From: Thioclava electrotropha
GTDB taxonomy: Bacteria > Pseudomonadota > Alphaproteobacteria > Rhodobacterales > Rhodobacteraceae
DNA: 64,000 bases
Reading direction: 5' to 3'
Assembly (NCBI RefSeq): GCF_002085925.2
Contig: NZ_CP053562.1
Coordinates: forward strand, 476,001 to 540,000
This document shows positions 19,334 through 28,048 of this stretch, in pieces; position 1 is the first letter of the stretch; every line of letters begins with the position of its first letter. Made by a program: the position numbers and the translations under genes. The notes beneath the pieces were generated by a model, which did not search any database, had not been told where the DNA came from, and saw only the letters and a program-made list of their open reading frames with translations.

Positions 19334-20206
19334 TTAGCCTTTCAGTGCGCTCGACGATCCCTGATCGAGCGCCTTAAGCGCCCGGTCGGCCTCCGCGAAA
19401 TACTGCGGATTGGTGTCGATCGCGTCTTGCAACAGCGTCTTGCCGATATTGACGTCGCCGCGCTTCACTGCCGCCAGACCTGCCGTATACAGAAGCTGCG
19501 CGCGTTCCGTCTGGGTCATGTCGATCACGGGCAGGTCGTATTTGCCCTGGCTGGCCCGCGCGAGAACGAGGTTGTTCTTCGTGGTGAAGCGGGTCGGGTC
19601 GTAGGTGAGCGCTTCCTTGAACAGCTTCTCGGCGCCTGCGGCATCGCCGCGGCTGAGCTTGGAGAAGCCCCAGTTGTTGTAGATGCCCGCGGGCTTCGTG
19701 GTCAGGCCCGCCGCGGTCTCGTAGAAGCTGTCGGCCTTCTTCCACTGTTTGTCACTATCGGCCACCATCGCTTCGAGACGGTAGCGGTCATAGGTCTCAT
19801 GGGTCGGCGGCACGGTGTTCAGCGTGGCCTTCGCCCCGGACCAGTCGTTGGAGCGGATCTGCGCCTCGGCCATCGACACGCGGTCGTCATTGGTCGCGCC
19901 CGGCATCGTGAGGACTTCTTGCCAGACCTTCACGGCCTGCACGGGCTTTTGCGCGCGCACCAGCGATTTCGCGAGGCCGCGCTTGGCGTCGATCCGATCG
20001 GGGTGGTCGTTGGACAGCCGCGTGAAATAGGTCACGGCCTCGTTCGGATCGGCGACCGTCAGCATGATGTCGGTAAGGTTGGTCTCATCGACGGCATTCA
20101 CGCTTTTCATCGCGCGGGCGACTTCGGCGTCGCTGTTATTGCCCATACAGCCGGAGAGAGTCATCGCGCAGCCAGCCAAGGCTGCCAGAAAGATCGGGTG
20201 GCGCAT
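19334..20206 (-). CDS. TadD-like tetratricopeptide lipoprotein
   Basis: 290 residues. The leader MRHPIFLAALAGCAMTLSGC ends in a lipobox (Cys20), predicting an outer- or inner-membrane lipoprotein. The rest is helical with TPR-type repeats, for example YNNWGFSKLSRGDAAGAEKL and the last one LYTAGLAAVKRGDVNIGKTL. TadD lipoproteins assist secretin assembly or pilotin function in tad loci. It lies four bases before the peptidase gene and 27 bases after a second TPR lipoprotein gene, so the locus encodes two such proteins. Confidence 0.85.
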   Translation of the reverse strand: MRHPIFLAALAGCAMTLSGCMGNNSDAEVARAMKSVNAVDETNLTDIMLTVADPNEAVTYFTRLSNDHPDRIDAKRGLAKSLVRAQKPVQAVKVWQEVLTMPGATNDDRVSMAEAQIRSNDWSGAKATLNTVPPTHETYDRYRLEAMVADSDKQWKKADSFYETAAGLTTKPAGIYNNWGFSKLSRGDAAGAEKLFKEALTYDPTRFTTKNNLVLARASQGKYDLPVIDMTQTERAQLLYTAGLAAVKRGDVNIGKTLLQDAIDTNPQYFAEADRALKALDQGSSSALKG

Positions 20207-20233
20207 GTTACCTGCGTCCTTTTTGCTCGAGCC

Positions 20234-20803
20234 TCAGTGCTTCGTCAGCAGCAGGTAGTCACCGACCCCTTTCCTGACGAGCGTGAACTGCTTGTCCTGT
20301 GGCGCAGCGTAACCCGGCTCTTCTATTTTTGCGAGCGCCCGCTTGAGGTTTTGCTTGATCGCGTCCGATTGGCCACTGTCCAGCGCGAAGGCGAGTTTGA
20401 AGACGCGCGCGGCTTCGGCGTATTTGCCGCGCTCCATCAGAACGACGCCAAGGTTGTTCCACGCCGGCACGAAGGTCTGATCGGCCTCGGTCGCACGGCG
20501 CAGCATCTGTTCGGCTTGGTTGAGACGCCCGAGCTTCAGGTCGGCGGAACCGATGCCCGAGAGGATTTCCGCCGTCGCGCCATGCTGGCCCGCCGCGCGG
20601 TAATAGGCTTTCAGAGCAAGCTCGTATTCGCCCGCTTCCATCAGCCGGTGACCGACGAGAAGCCCGTCGACTGCCTGCGCACCGGGTTTGGTGCCGGGGG
20701 CGAAAGCGCCCCGTTTCTCAGCCGAAAGGCCGCCCGGGTTGCAGGCGGCCAGTGTGGTTACTGTCAGCGCGGCCAGTATCAGGCCGCGGCGCTCTGGGAT
20801 CAT
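20234..20803 (-). CDS. tadD: TadD-type tetratricopeptide lipoprotein
   Basis: 189 residues from the ATG at 20803, which gives a proper lipoprotein signal (MIPERRGLILAALTVTTLAAC, Cys21); a longer frame to 20863 overlaps tadC and buries the signal. TPR units are visible: RLMEAGEYELALKAYYRAAG and SADLKLGRLNQAEQMLRRA, then NLGVVLMERGKYAEAARVFK. Tad loci usually carry such a protein for secretin localisation. It starts four bases after the tadC stop. Which of the two TPR genes is the functional TadD cannot be decided from sequence alone. Confidence 0.85.
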   Translation of the reverse strand: MIPERRGLILAALTVTTLAACNPGGLSAEKRGAFAPGTKPGAQAVDGLLVGHRLMEAGEYELALKAYYRAAGQHGATAEILSGIGSADLKLGRLNQAEQMLRRATEADQTFVPAWNNLGVVLMERGKYAEAARVFKLAFALDSGQSDAIKQNLKRALAKIEEPGYAAPQDKQFTLVRKGVGDYLLLTKH

Positions 20804-20807
20804 GCCG

Positions 20808-21815
20808 TCAAATGCCCATATTCTTGAAGTTCTCAAGCATATCATGGATCGACGGGCCAACAAGAATGATCAGAAGCGGCGGCACGGTGAACATCATCGT
20901 GCCCAGCGTCATCTTGGTGGGGATCTTGTTGGCGGCTTCCTCGGCGCGCATGATCCGCTTGTCGCGCATGTCGGCGGCATAGAGGCGCAGGGCTTCGGCG
21001 ATCGAGGTGCCGAATTGCTGCGACTGGATCATCACGGTCACGAAGCTTGCAATATCCGGCACGCCAGAACGTTCGCCGAAATTGCGTAGCACGGTCGACT
21101 TGTCGAGACCGGCCTTGATCTCGTGGGCGACCATCGCGAATTCCTCGGACAGGGCCGGGTAGGATTTGTTCAGCTCTTTCGAGACGCGGATGATCCCCTG
21201 ATCGAGCGACTGGCCCGCCTCGACGCAGACGAGCAGCATGTCGAGCGAGTCCGGGAAACCGTTCTGCATCTCGTCGGTGCGCGCTTTTACGCGTTTGTTC
21301 ACCCAGTATTTCGGGCCGTAATATCCGACGCCGCCGGGGCCGAGCACCCAGAGCACCGTGCCCAGCATCCCCATGCTTTGCCCCTCGGGCGCGCCGGAGT
21401 TGTAGAGCACGACATAGAGCGAGCCGAGCGCGAGCAGGCCGATACCCGCCGCGAACTGGACCGCGTGGAAGGTGCGCACGGCATTCGGGCCGCGATAGCC
21501 GGCCGATTGCAGCCATTTGCGCGACTCCGACAGTTCCTCGGCGTTTTGCGGCTCGAGGAAGGCCGAGTATTTCTGCAGCTTGTCGCTCTGGGTGTCGCGC
21601 AGCTTCGGGTTGGTTTTATCCGCGTTGCCGCCGGTATTCTGGCGCGGCTGGCGCGGGGCTTTCCCACGGATCTTGTCGAACGGATCCTCGCGCTTCTTCA
21701 GGAGCGCAGGGATCGCGGCGAGCACCAGAAGCCCGCCGAGCGCCGCCAGTGCGATCATCGGCCCCATCGGCCCGAGCGCATCGGTCAGCATCTGGTTGAT
21801 GGCAGCGAAATCCAT
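20808..21815 (-). CDS. tadC: Tad pilus inner-membrane platform protein TadC
   Basis: Type II secretion F-domain protein of 335 residues. It has an N-terminal membrane helix, a pair of central hydrophobic segments (about 110-165), the cytoplasmic F domain with the pattern LDMLLVCVEAGQSLDQGI, and C-terminal membrane helices including MFTVPPLLIILVGPSI. With TadB it forms the platform that the CpaF ATPase acts on during Flp pilin assembly. It starts ten bases after tadB and is in the same operon. Confidence 0.93.
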   Translation of the reverse strand: MDFAAINQMLTDALGPMGPMIALAALGGLLVLAAIPALLKKREDPFDKIRGKAPRQPRQNTGGNADKTNPKLRDTQSDKLQKYSAFLEPQNAEELSESRKWLQSAGYRGPNAVRTFHAVQFAAGIGLLALGSLYVVLYNSGAPEGQSMGMLGTVLWVLGPGGVGYYGPKYWVNKRVKARTDEMQNGFPDSLDMLLVCVEAGQSLDQGIIRVSKELNKSYPALSEEFAMVAHEIKAGLDKSTVLRNFGERSGVPDIASFVTVMIQSQQFGTSIAEALRLYAADMRDKRIMRAEEAANKIPTKMTLGTMMFTVPPLLIILVGPSIHDMLENFKNMGI

Positions 21816-21825
21816 TGGGCTCTCC

Positions 21826-22785
21826 TCAGACCTTGATGGTTGTCATGACCTTCATGAAGATCACGTTGGCGCCGAGCAGCAGGAACACCACGATGGCGGC
21901 CGGGATGAAGGCGGCGGTCGTTTTCACCTCGTCGTAATAATCAGGCGAGACGACCTGAATGATCACCATCACCACGACGGGGAAGGCCGACAGAAAGATG
22001 CCCGACCAGCGCGGCTCTGCGGTGATCGCCTTCACGCGGCGGAACAGCCGGAAGCGCGAGCGGATGACCTTCGACAGACCTTCGAGAACTTCGGCGAGGT
22101 TGCCGCCCGAGGTCTGCTGGATCGACACGGCGACCGCGAGGAAGCGCAGATCCTGCATATCCAGACGTTCGGCCATTTCCGAGATTGCCTCGGCCACGTT
22201 GCGCCCATAGGCGGCCTCATCGGCGATGATGCCGAACTCGGTGCCCATCGGATCGGGGATTTCGCGTGCAACCGCCTGGATCGCGGAGGCCAGCGGATGG
22301 CCGACGCGCAAGCTGCGCACCATCAGCTCCACCGCATCGGGAAGTTGCTCCTCCATCAGCGCCATACGCTTCTTGGCCTTCGAGCTGACCCAGAAAAACA
22401 CGCCGCCCACACCCATGAAGAGCGCGAGGAAGATACGGATGAAGAGTCCCGCCTGCGAGGCCACCGTGAGCGCGATGAAGGCGGCGAAACAGGCGAAGGC
22501 CATGATGCCGATCAGGGCCATCGGCGAGAAGGCGATATTGCCCTTCTGCGCCTTGTCGGCCAGCAGCGAATAGAGTGGGATCGAGCGCGCATCGTTATGC
22601 TGCGTCGCTTCCTTGCGCAGACGTTCCAGCACCTCTTCGCGCCGCTCACCCTTGTTGAGCATCTCGAGGCGGCGGTTGACCCGCTTGTTGAGCGAGATCG
22701 ACTTGCCGAAGAACAGCAGATAGACGCCTTCGACGAGCAGAAGCACTGCGACGAAGATCAGCAGGTAGATAATGGGGGTCGCCAT
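21826..22785 (-). CDS. tadB: Tad pilus inner-membrane platform protein TadB
   Basis: Type II secretion F-domain protein of 319 residues with an N-terminal membrane segment (PIIYLLIFVAVLLLVEGVYLL), a central pair of helices, the F-domain signature ELMVRSLRVGHPLASAIQAV and a C-terminal pair ending in VFLLLGANVIFMKVM. It pairs with TadC. It lies 12 bases after cpaF and ten bases before tadC. Confidence 0.93.
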   Translation of the reverse strand: MATPIIYLLIFVAVLLLVEGVYLLFFGKSISLNKRVNRRLEMLNKGERREEVLERLRKEATQHNDARSIPLYSLLADKAQKGNIAFSPMALIGIMAFACFAAFIALTVASQAGLFIRIFLALFMGVGGVFFWVSSKAKKRMALMEEQLPDAVELMVRSLRVGHPLASAIQAVAREIPDPMGTEFGIIADEAAYGRNVAEAISEMAERLDMQDLRFLAVAVSIQQTSGGNLAEVLEGLSKVIRSRFRLFRRVKAITAEPRWSGIFLSAFPVVVMVIIQVVSPDYYDEVKTTAAFIPAAIVVFLLLGANVIFMKVMTTIKV

Positions 22786-22797
22786 GGCGGGGTGTCC

Positions 22798-24135
22798 TTA
22801 GTCCTGCACGGGTTCGTAGATCGAAGCCGGCAGGTCGTAGCCCCATTGCCGGAACCGATCGGAATAATGCGAGCGAACGCCGGTCGCGGTGAAGCGACCA
22901 ATGATCTTGCCGTCGGGGGCGAGGCCGAGACGCTCGTAGCGGAAGACTTCCTGCATCGAGATCACGTCGCCTTCCATGCCGGTGACCTCCGTCACCGAGA
23001 CCATGCGGCGCGAGCCGTCCTGCAGACGCGAGGCCTGCACGATCAGGTTCACAGCCGACGCGATCTGGCTACGCATCGCCTTCATCGGCATCTCGATGCC
23101 CGACATCGAGATCATGTTTTCCAGACGCGCCACGCCGTCACGGGCGGAGTTCGCGTGGATCGTGGTCATCGACCCGTCGTGGCCGGTGTTCATGGCCTGC
23201 AACATGTCGATGACTTCCTCGCCGCGCGTTTCGCCAACGATGATACGGTCGGGACGCATCCGCAGCGCGTTCCTGAGACAGTCGCGCTGCGTGACCGCGC
23301 CCTTGCCTTCGACGTTCGGCGGACGGCTTTCCATCCGGCCCACATGGGTTTGTTGCAGCTGAAGTTCGGCCGTGTCCTCGATCGTCAGAATGCGCTCGGC
23401 GTTGTCGATGAAGGACGACAGCGCATTGAGCGTCGTCGTCTTACCCGAGCCCGTCCCGCCCGAGACGATCACGTTGAGACGCGTCGCGACGGCGGCCTGC
23501 AGATAGGCTGCCATTTCCTCGGTGAAGGCGCCGTAATTGACGAGATCGTCGATCCCGAGCTTGTCCTTCTTGAACTTACGAATGGAGACGAGCGAGCCGT
23601 CCACCGCGATCGGCGGCACCATCGCGTTGAAACGCGAGCCGTCGGCGAGACGGGCGTCGACGTAAGGGTTGGATTCATCAACGCGACGACCCACGGCCGA
23701 CACGATTTTGTCGATGATCCGCAGCAGGTGGCGTTCATCCTTGAAGGTGATGTCGCTCAGTTCGAGTTTGCCATCGCGTTCAATGAAGATCTGCTGCGGG
23801 CCGTTGACCAGAATATCGTTGACGGTCTCGTCCTTGAGCAGCGGTTCGAGCGGGCCGAGACCCATGACCTCGTCGTAAAGCTCCTGCTGTAGGGCCTGAC
23901 GGTCCTGCGCGTTCAGCGCGACCGAAAGCTCGGTCATCGCCTCGGCGGTGATATCGGCGATCTCGGCGCGCAGCTCGCGTTCCGAGGCGTGCTCGAGCGC
24001 GGCGAGGTTCAGGTTCTCCAGCAGGCGCTTGTGCAGCTCCACCTTGAGTTCCTGAAGGCGCTGCTTGCGCTTCTTTTCCTTGTCGACGGCCACCGGGTCG
24101 GCTGCGACCTTCTGAGGCGCCATCTTGCGATGCAC
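22798..24135 (-). CDS. cpaF: Tad pilus assembly ATPase CpaF/TadA (5' end apparently frameshifted)
   Basis: Hexameric secretion ATPase that powers Flp pilus assembly. The body is intact: Walker [12 protein letters not shown], the Asp box [12 protein letters not shown], Walker [16 protein letters not shown], and the His box [13 protein letters not shown]. The open frame has its first usable start at a GTG (24135) with no ribosome-binding site. Just upstream, in another frame, an ATG at 24250 with AAAGGA encodes MFSRYKKDGAKPTNGKAA, which resembles the usual start of this family in Rhodobacterales. One base change in a C/G run would join the two frames, so the true N-terminus is probably about 38 residues longer. 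Confidence 0.9.
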   Translation of the reverse strand: MHRKMAPQKVAADPVAVDKEKKRKQRLQELKVELHKRLLENLNLAALEHASERELRAEIADITAEAMTELSVALNAQDRQALQQELYDEVMGLGPLEPLLKDETVNDILVNGPQQIFIERDGKLELSDITFKDERHLLRIIDKIVSAVGRRVDESNPYVDARLADGSRFNAMVPPIAVDGSLVSIRKFKKDKLGIDDLVNYGAFTEEMAAYLQAAVATRLNVIVSGGTGSGKTTTLNALSSFIDNAERILTIEDTAELQLQQTHVGRMESRPPNVEGKGAVTQRDCLRNALRMRPDRIIVGETRGEEVIDMLQAMNTGHDGSMTTIHANSARDGVARLENMISMSGIEMPMKAMRSQIASAVNLIVQASRLQDGSRRMVSVTEVTGMEGDVISMQEVFRYERLGLAPDGKIIGRFTATGVRSHYSDRFRQWGYDLPASIYEPVQD

Positions 24136-24250
24136 CTGCGTCTTCGGCGCAGCGTCGATCGGCGGCGGCTTGGCGGCACCGGGCGCGGGCGGCGGGGGCG
24201 GCCTTGCCGTTGGTGGGCTTTGCCCCGTCTTTCTTGTAGCGCGAAAACAT
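24136..24250 (-). other. Probable 5' coding segment of cpaF in a shifted frame
   Basis: From the ATG at 24250 the minus strand encodes MFSRYKKDGAKPTNGKAAPA, then becomes Arg- and Cys-rich. The frame of the cpaF body is open through the same stretch and reads Pro/Ala-rich (PPPPPAPGAAKPPPIDAAPK), as linkers in this family do. The switch would fall near the five-base G run at 24194-24198 (plus strand). Either a sequencing or assembly indel, or a real mutation, would explain it. Confidence 0.65.
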
Positions 24251-24269
24251 CTGGACGTGTCCTTTCGGG

Positions 24270-25538
24270 TCAGGCGGCCGCTTCGACGGCTTCGTTCAGC
24301 TCAACCAGCGAGCCGGCAAGCTTCTGGAATTCCTTGCGCAGCGGCACTTTCGGCGCCGAGAGCGCCAGCGGGAGCCCGTGATCGTTGGCTTGCGTGATCT
24401 GCTTGCCGCCATCGCTCATCAGCAGTTCGAGCGAGATATCGAGGCTCTCGGCCAGTCGCTTCACGCGGGCCTTGCCGTTCAGATCGGTGAATTTCGGCGC
24501 GCGGTTGAGCACGTAGCGCAGCTTCTCGGTCGGCAGCCCTTCGGATTTCAGTGCGCGCAGCATCCGCAGCACGTTCTGGGCCGAGCGCATGTCCAGCTCG
24601 ATCAGCGCGAAGTAGAGATGCGCCTTGTTCAGCACCGTCTCGGTCCAGCTGACCACGGTCGAGGGCATGTCGATCACGACGAAATCGTAATGCGCGCGCG
24701 CCATGTCGATCAGGCGCTCCAGATCCTCGCCGCTCAGCAGATCGAGCGGCAGCATGTCGGTCGGCGCGGTCAGCACATCGAGCTTGTCGTTGAAGCTGAG
24801 CATCGCCTGCCGGAAGGTTTCCTTATCCATATGCTCGGTATCGGCGAGCATCTCGTAGATCACCTCGCGACGCGGCAGGTCGAGATAGGTCGCCGCAGCG
24901 CCGAATTGCAGGTCGAGATCGAGCAGGCAGACCTTCGGCGAGGTCGACGGCGCTTTCTTCTTCTTTTTGCCGTCGTGGATCGTCGCCATTTCCCAGGCGA
25001 GGTTCATCGCGAAGGTGCTCGCGCCGACACCGCCGGACAGGCCGTGGACCGGAAGAACGACACCATCATGGTTGCCGGTCGCCGCAAAGGTCGGGGCGTG
25101 CATGGGGGTCGACATCTCGGGCGGGGGCGCGGCTTGGCCCAGACGCTCGATCGCGTCATGGAGCGCACCTTCGGGAAGCGGGTAGGGGACGAAATCATCG
25201 GCCCCGAGGCGCAGCAGCTGATGCAGCGCGATCGGGCTGACCTCGTCGGCGATCAGGATGACGCGAATATTACGGTCCTTGGCCTCGGTGATGATGCCGG
25301 AGATCTTGGTCAGCTCATCCTCGTCTTCGCCATCCACGGCGATCGCGATGAACTCGAGCTGTTCCGCATCGGGTTGGCTCAGGAAGATTGCCGCTTCGTC
25401 AAAGGTAAGGTCGCCCCAGCTTTCACCAAGCTCGGTCTCCATATCCTCGATCAACAGGTCGAAATTCGACACATCGCGTGACACGGTGCACGCCTGAATC
25501 GGGGCCGGCTCCGAAGTCATGATAGCTGCTGCAGTCAT
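24270..25538 (-). CDS. cpaE: Pilus localisation ATPase CpaE/TadZ
   Basis: 422 residues from the ATG at 25538, which follows GAGGACAGAGG; the longer frame to 25781 runs through a terminator and was rejected. The N-terminal half resembles a receiver domain (ISGIITEAKDRNIRVILIAD and LLRLGADDFVPYPL). The C-terminal half is a MinD/ParA-like ATPase domain whose P-loop reads HGLSGGVGAST and lacks both signature lysines, as known for atypical TadZ proteins. These place the Tad machine at the cell pole. It lies 19 bases upstream of the cpaF ATG at 24250. Confidence 0.9.
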   Translation of the reverse strand: MTAAAIMTSEPAPIQACTVSRDVSNFDLLIEDMETELGESWGDLTFDEAAIFLSQPDAEQLEFIAIAVDGEDEDELTKISGIITEAKDRNIRVILIADEVSPIALHQLLRLGADDFVPYPLPEGALHDAIERLGQAAPPPEMSTPMHAPTFAATGNHDGVVLPVHGLSGGVGASTFAMNLAWEMATIHDGKKKKKAPSTSPKVCLLDLDLQFGAAATYLDLPRREVIYEMLADTEHMDKETFRQAMLSFNDKLDVLTAPTDMLPLDLLSGEDLERLIDMARAHYDFVVIDMPSTVVSWTETVLNKAHLYFALIELDMRSAQNVLRMLRALKSEGLPTEKLRYVLNRAPKFTDLNGKARVKRLAESLDISLELLMSDGGKQITQANDHGLPLALSAPKVPLRKEFQKLAGSLVELNEAVEAAA

Positions 25539-25710
25539 TGCCTCTGTCCTCTTTTTCGTGACCCGCGGCGGGGTTCGGTTAACTCTGTTGCTACGCCGCA
25601 GACCGGACGCGACTCGCTGGACGCGCCTATTCCGTCGAGGATCAATCTCGTTTCCAATCTGGGCGACATTGGGGCCAGACTGTTTCAATTGTGGGATAAA
25701 GAGAGACGAT

Positions 25711-25749
25711 AAAGAAAAACGGCGGGCTTTGTTGAAAGCGCCCGCCGTT
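25711..25749 (-). terminator. Intrinsic terminator after the tad OmpA-like gene
   Basis: On the minus strand a perfect 10-bp stem, AACGGCGGGC with GCCCGCCGTT and a 12-base loop, is followed by TTTTTCTTT. It sits between the OmpA-like gene (stop at 25800) and cpaE (start at 25538). It therefore separates the pilin-cpaB-cpaC-ompA unit from the cpaE-cpaF-tadBC unit. A smaller hairpin (GTCTCG/CGAGAC, about 25760-25777) lies just upstream. Confidence 0.85.
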
Positions 25750-25799
25750 CGGTACTGTGTCGTCTCGCCGCAGCGAGACAAATAGGTGAATCCAGAGCC

Positions 25800-26441
25800 T
25801 TAGTTGCCTTCGCCCCCGGCGCTCGCCGAGGCGATGTAGTCGCGATAGATCACCGCCGCGTACTTGCCGTCGAGCAGCATCGGTTTGCCCTTGGTCACGA
25901 AACCCGAGACCTCGGTGACGGTGCGGCGATTCTGTTCGTTCGGGGCCTGCGTGTAGACCAGCGGATGCGTTTCGCCGTAGGACACGAGCGCCTCGAGCCG
26001 AGACCGCGAGATGCCCTGCGAGACGAGGAAATTCACCACGGCCCGCGCGCGGCGCAGCCCCAGAGCCTTGTTGTAAGCGTTGGAACCGACAAGGTCGGTA
26101 TGTCCGTAGACGCGGAAGCGCACTTCCGGGTTCTGCCGGATCCAGTTCGCCTGCTGCGACAGTGCATTGCGCGCCTGCGCATCGAGCACCGAAGAGTTGA
26201 AGGCGAAATGCACCGTGTTCGGCACGTCGGCGGCGAACTTGCGCGTCATATTGATGACGTAGCTTTTGTCGCCGCTCATCATTGCCTGGTTCTGGGCGAT
26301 GGCGGAGCCGAAGCCCAGCGATCCTTCCGTCGTCGAGCCGACCTCGGAATTGAAGGTCTGGGTGCCTTCGGTGCAGCCAGCCAGTACCGCGACGGTGCCG
26401 ATGGTGATCGCGAGAGTGCGCAGTTTCATGTTTCCAGCCAT
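25800..26441 (-). CDS. OmpA-family lipoprotein in the tad locus
   Basis: 213 residues. The leader MAGNMKLRTLAITIGTVAVL is followed by an AGC lipobox, predicting lipidation at Cys23. The C-terminal part is an OmpA-like peptidoglycan-binding domain with VYGHTDLVGSNAYNKALGLR, RARAVVNFLVSQGI and NRRTVTE. The ATG at 26441 is read with GGAG inside the cpaC stop region; an ATG 12 bases downstream is an alternative. It starts five bases after cpaC. Anchoring the secretin complex to peptidoglycan is a plausible but inferred role. Confidence 0.87.
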   Translation of the reverse strand: MAGNMKLRTLAITIGTVAVLAGCTEGTQTFNSEVGSTTEGSLGFGSAIAQNQAMMSGDKSYVINMTRKFAADVPNTVHFAFNSSVLDAQARNALSQQANWIRQNPEVRFRVYGHTDLVGSNAYNKALGLRRARAVVNFLVSQGISRSRLEALVSYGETHPLVYTQAPNEQNRRTVTEVSGFVTKGKPMLLDGKYAAVIYRDYIASASAGGEGN

Positions 26442-26446
26442 CTCGC

Positions 26447-27838
26447 TCACTCCATCACATAGCCATAGGAGCCGGAGAAGTCCTGCTTGGCGACTTCTGC
26501 GGCAGGGCCTTTCTGCGGCGCTTTGCCGCCCGAGGTTCTGCCGTTGAGGAACAGCTCGGACTCGGTTGGCGGCTTCAGGCGATCCGTCGGCAGCGCCAGC
26601 GTGTCGCCCTTGACGGGCGAGACAAGATGCGGCGTGACGATGATCACCAGTTCGGATTGCTTGCGTTCGAATTCGGTCGAGCGGAACAGCGCGCCGAGCA
26701 CCGGAACATCGCCGAGCCACGGAATCTGGCCCACGGAATCGTTGAAGTCGTCCTGAAGGAGGCCCGCGATCGCGAAGCTTTCGCCGTCGCGCATCTCGAC
26801 CGTGGTCGAGGTCGAGCGTTTCTTGAAGGCGCTGACGTTGAACGTGCCGCTCGTGTAGCCGTTCGCCGTGTCGATCGAGGAGACCGAGGCGGCGATTTCT
26901 AGGTTGATCACGTCACCGTCCACCACACGCGGCGTGAAGGACATCTCGACGCCGAAAGGTTTGTACTGGATCGAGACATCGCCGTTGTTGAGCACCGGGA
27001 TCGGATATTCGCCACCGGCGAGGAAATCCGCCGACTGGCCCGAAAGTGCGGTCAGGTTCGGTTCCGCGAGGGTGCGTACGACGCCTTTGTTTTCCAGCGC
27101 CTGGATGAGAACGCCCAGTTGGAACGTGCCACGGGTGAGGCCAAGGCCGATGCCGTTGTCGTAGCTTTGAGTGGTCGCGCCGAGGGTGGTAGTCTGGGTG
27201 CCGCCGAAGCCAGCCCCGGTCCCGAAGCCACCACGCGGACCGACGCTCGCATTGATCGAGGAGCTAAGGCTTTTCGCGACCGAGCGCTGCATCTCGGCGA
27301 AGCGCACTTTCAGCATGACCTGCTGCGTACCGCCGACCATCATCAGGTTCGACACCCGGTCGGGCGCGTAACGATTGGCGAGTTCCAGCGCGCGGCTGAG
27401 CTTCTGCGCCGAGGAGACCGTGCCCGATAGGACGATCCCGTCATTCGCAGTGCGCACCTGAATGTTCTCGCCGGGCAGGATCTGTTTGAGGCGTTCCTTG
27501 AACTCCGCGAGGTCCGGGGTCACCTGAACGTCAACATTCGAAACCAGCTTGCCATCGGCACCAAGGATCGTCAGCGTCGTCCGGCCCGGCACCTTGCCCA
27601 GCACGTAGATCGAGCGATCCGAAAGGGTCTGGATGTCCGCGATGCCGGGATTGGCGATCGAGAGTTCCGAAAACGGCGTGTCGCTTTCCACGACCACCGC
27701 GCGGTTCAACGGAACCGTCAGCGGAGCTTGAGTTGCTCCGGACAGAATCCGCAACGTGTCTGCTTGCGCCGGGCTCATTACCGCGACGCTCAGCGCCATG
27801 CCGCATAGGCAGGCCTGCATTAAGGTTTTCAATTTCAT
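26447..27838 (-). CDS. cpaC: Flp pilus outer-membrane secretin CpaC/RcpA
   Basis: 463 residues from the ATG at 27838, giving a signal peptide (MKLKTLMQACLCGMALSVAV, cleaved near AQA); an upstream GTG at 27862 adds eight residues without improving it. After the N-terminal pilus-secretin domain there is a BON-like region (IQVRTANDGIVLSGTVSSAQ). The secretin core follows, with VGGTQQVMLKVRFAEMQRS, a Gly-rich segment, FLAGGEYPIPV and the final VIIVTPHLVSPV. It forms the outer-membrane pore through which the pilus exits. Confidence 0.94.
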   Translation of the reverse strand: MKLKTLMQACLCGMALSVAVMSPAQADTLRILSGATQAPLTVPLNRAVVVESDTPFSELSIANPGIADIQTLSDRSIYVLGKVPGRTTLTILGADGKLVSNVDVQVTPDLAEFKERLKQILPGENIQVRTANDGIVLSGTVSSAQKLSRALELANRYAPDRVSNLMMVGGTQQVMLKVRFAEMQRSVAKSLSSSINASVGPRGGFGTGAGFGGTQTTTLGATTQSYDNGIGLGLTRGTFQLGVLIQALENKGVVRTLAEPNLTALSGQSADFLAGGEYPIPVLNNGDVSIQYKPFGVEMSFTPRVVDGDVINLEIAASVSSIDTANGYTSGTFNVSAFKKRSTSTTVEMRDGESFAIAGLLQDDFNDSVGQIPWLGDVPVLGALFRSTEFERKQSELVIIVTPHLVSPVKGDTLALPTDRLKPPTESELFLNGRTSGGKAPQKGPAAEVAKQDFSGSYGYVME

Positions 27839-28000
27839 CTGTGACCCTGCCTCTCCGATCACGCCACTCGCAAATCTTTTGTCTGCTTAGGGACTGTTTT
27901 GGTCCATTATTGCAAAGGAGAATGCGCCAAGACCTGTTTTTTTGCAAGAATCAATGGATTGAGCGCCGTTCTTGATGTGGATAAACGGTCACATGTGAAA

Positions 28001-28046
28001 GCGGGGCCCCGTAGGACCCCGCGCAAATGACTGATATTTGTCATTT
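28001..28046 (-). terminator. Two hairpins between cpaB and cpaC
   Basis: Directly after the cpaB stop the minus strand has AAATGAC-8 nt-GTCATTT (28025-28046), followed by a GC-rich stem, GCGGGGTCC with GGGCCCCGC and one G-T pair (28001-28022). Only TTT follows the second stem. They look like weak or partial terminators or mRNA 3'-end stabilisers within the operon. Confidence 0.5.
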
Positions 28047-28048
28047 AT

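Noticed and set aside
19220..20827. 535-codon open frame on the plus strand
   Set aside because: Antisense to the two TPR lipoprotein genes, which have signal peptides and repeats; the shadow has neither.
21517..23892. 791-codon open frame on the plus strand
   Set aside because: It runs antisense through tadC, tadB and cpaF and has the His/Arg/Asp-rich composition of a shadow frame.
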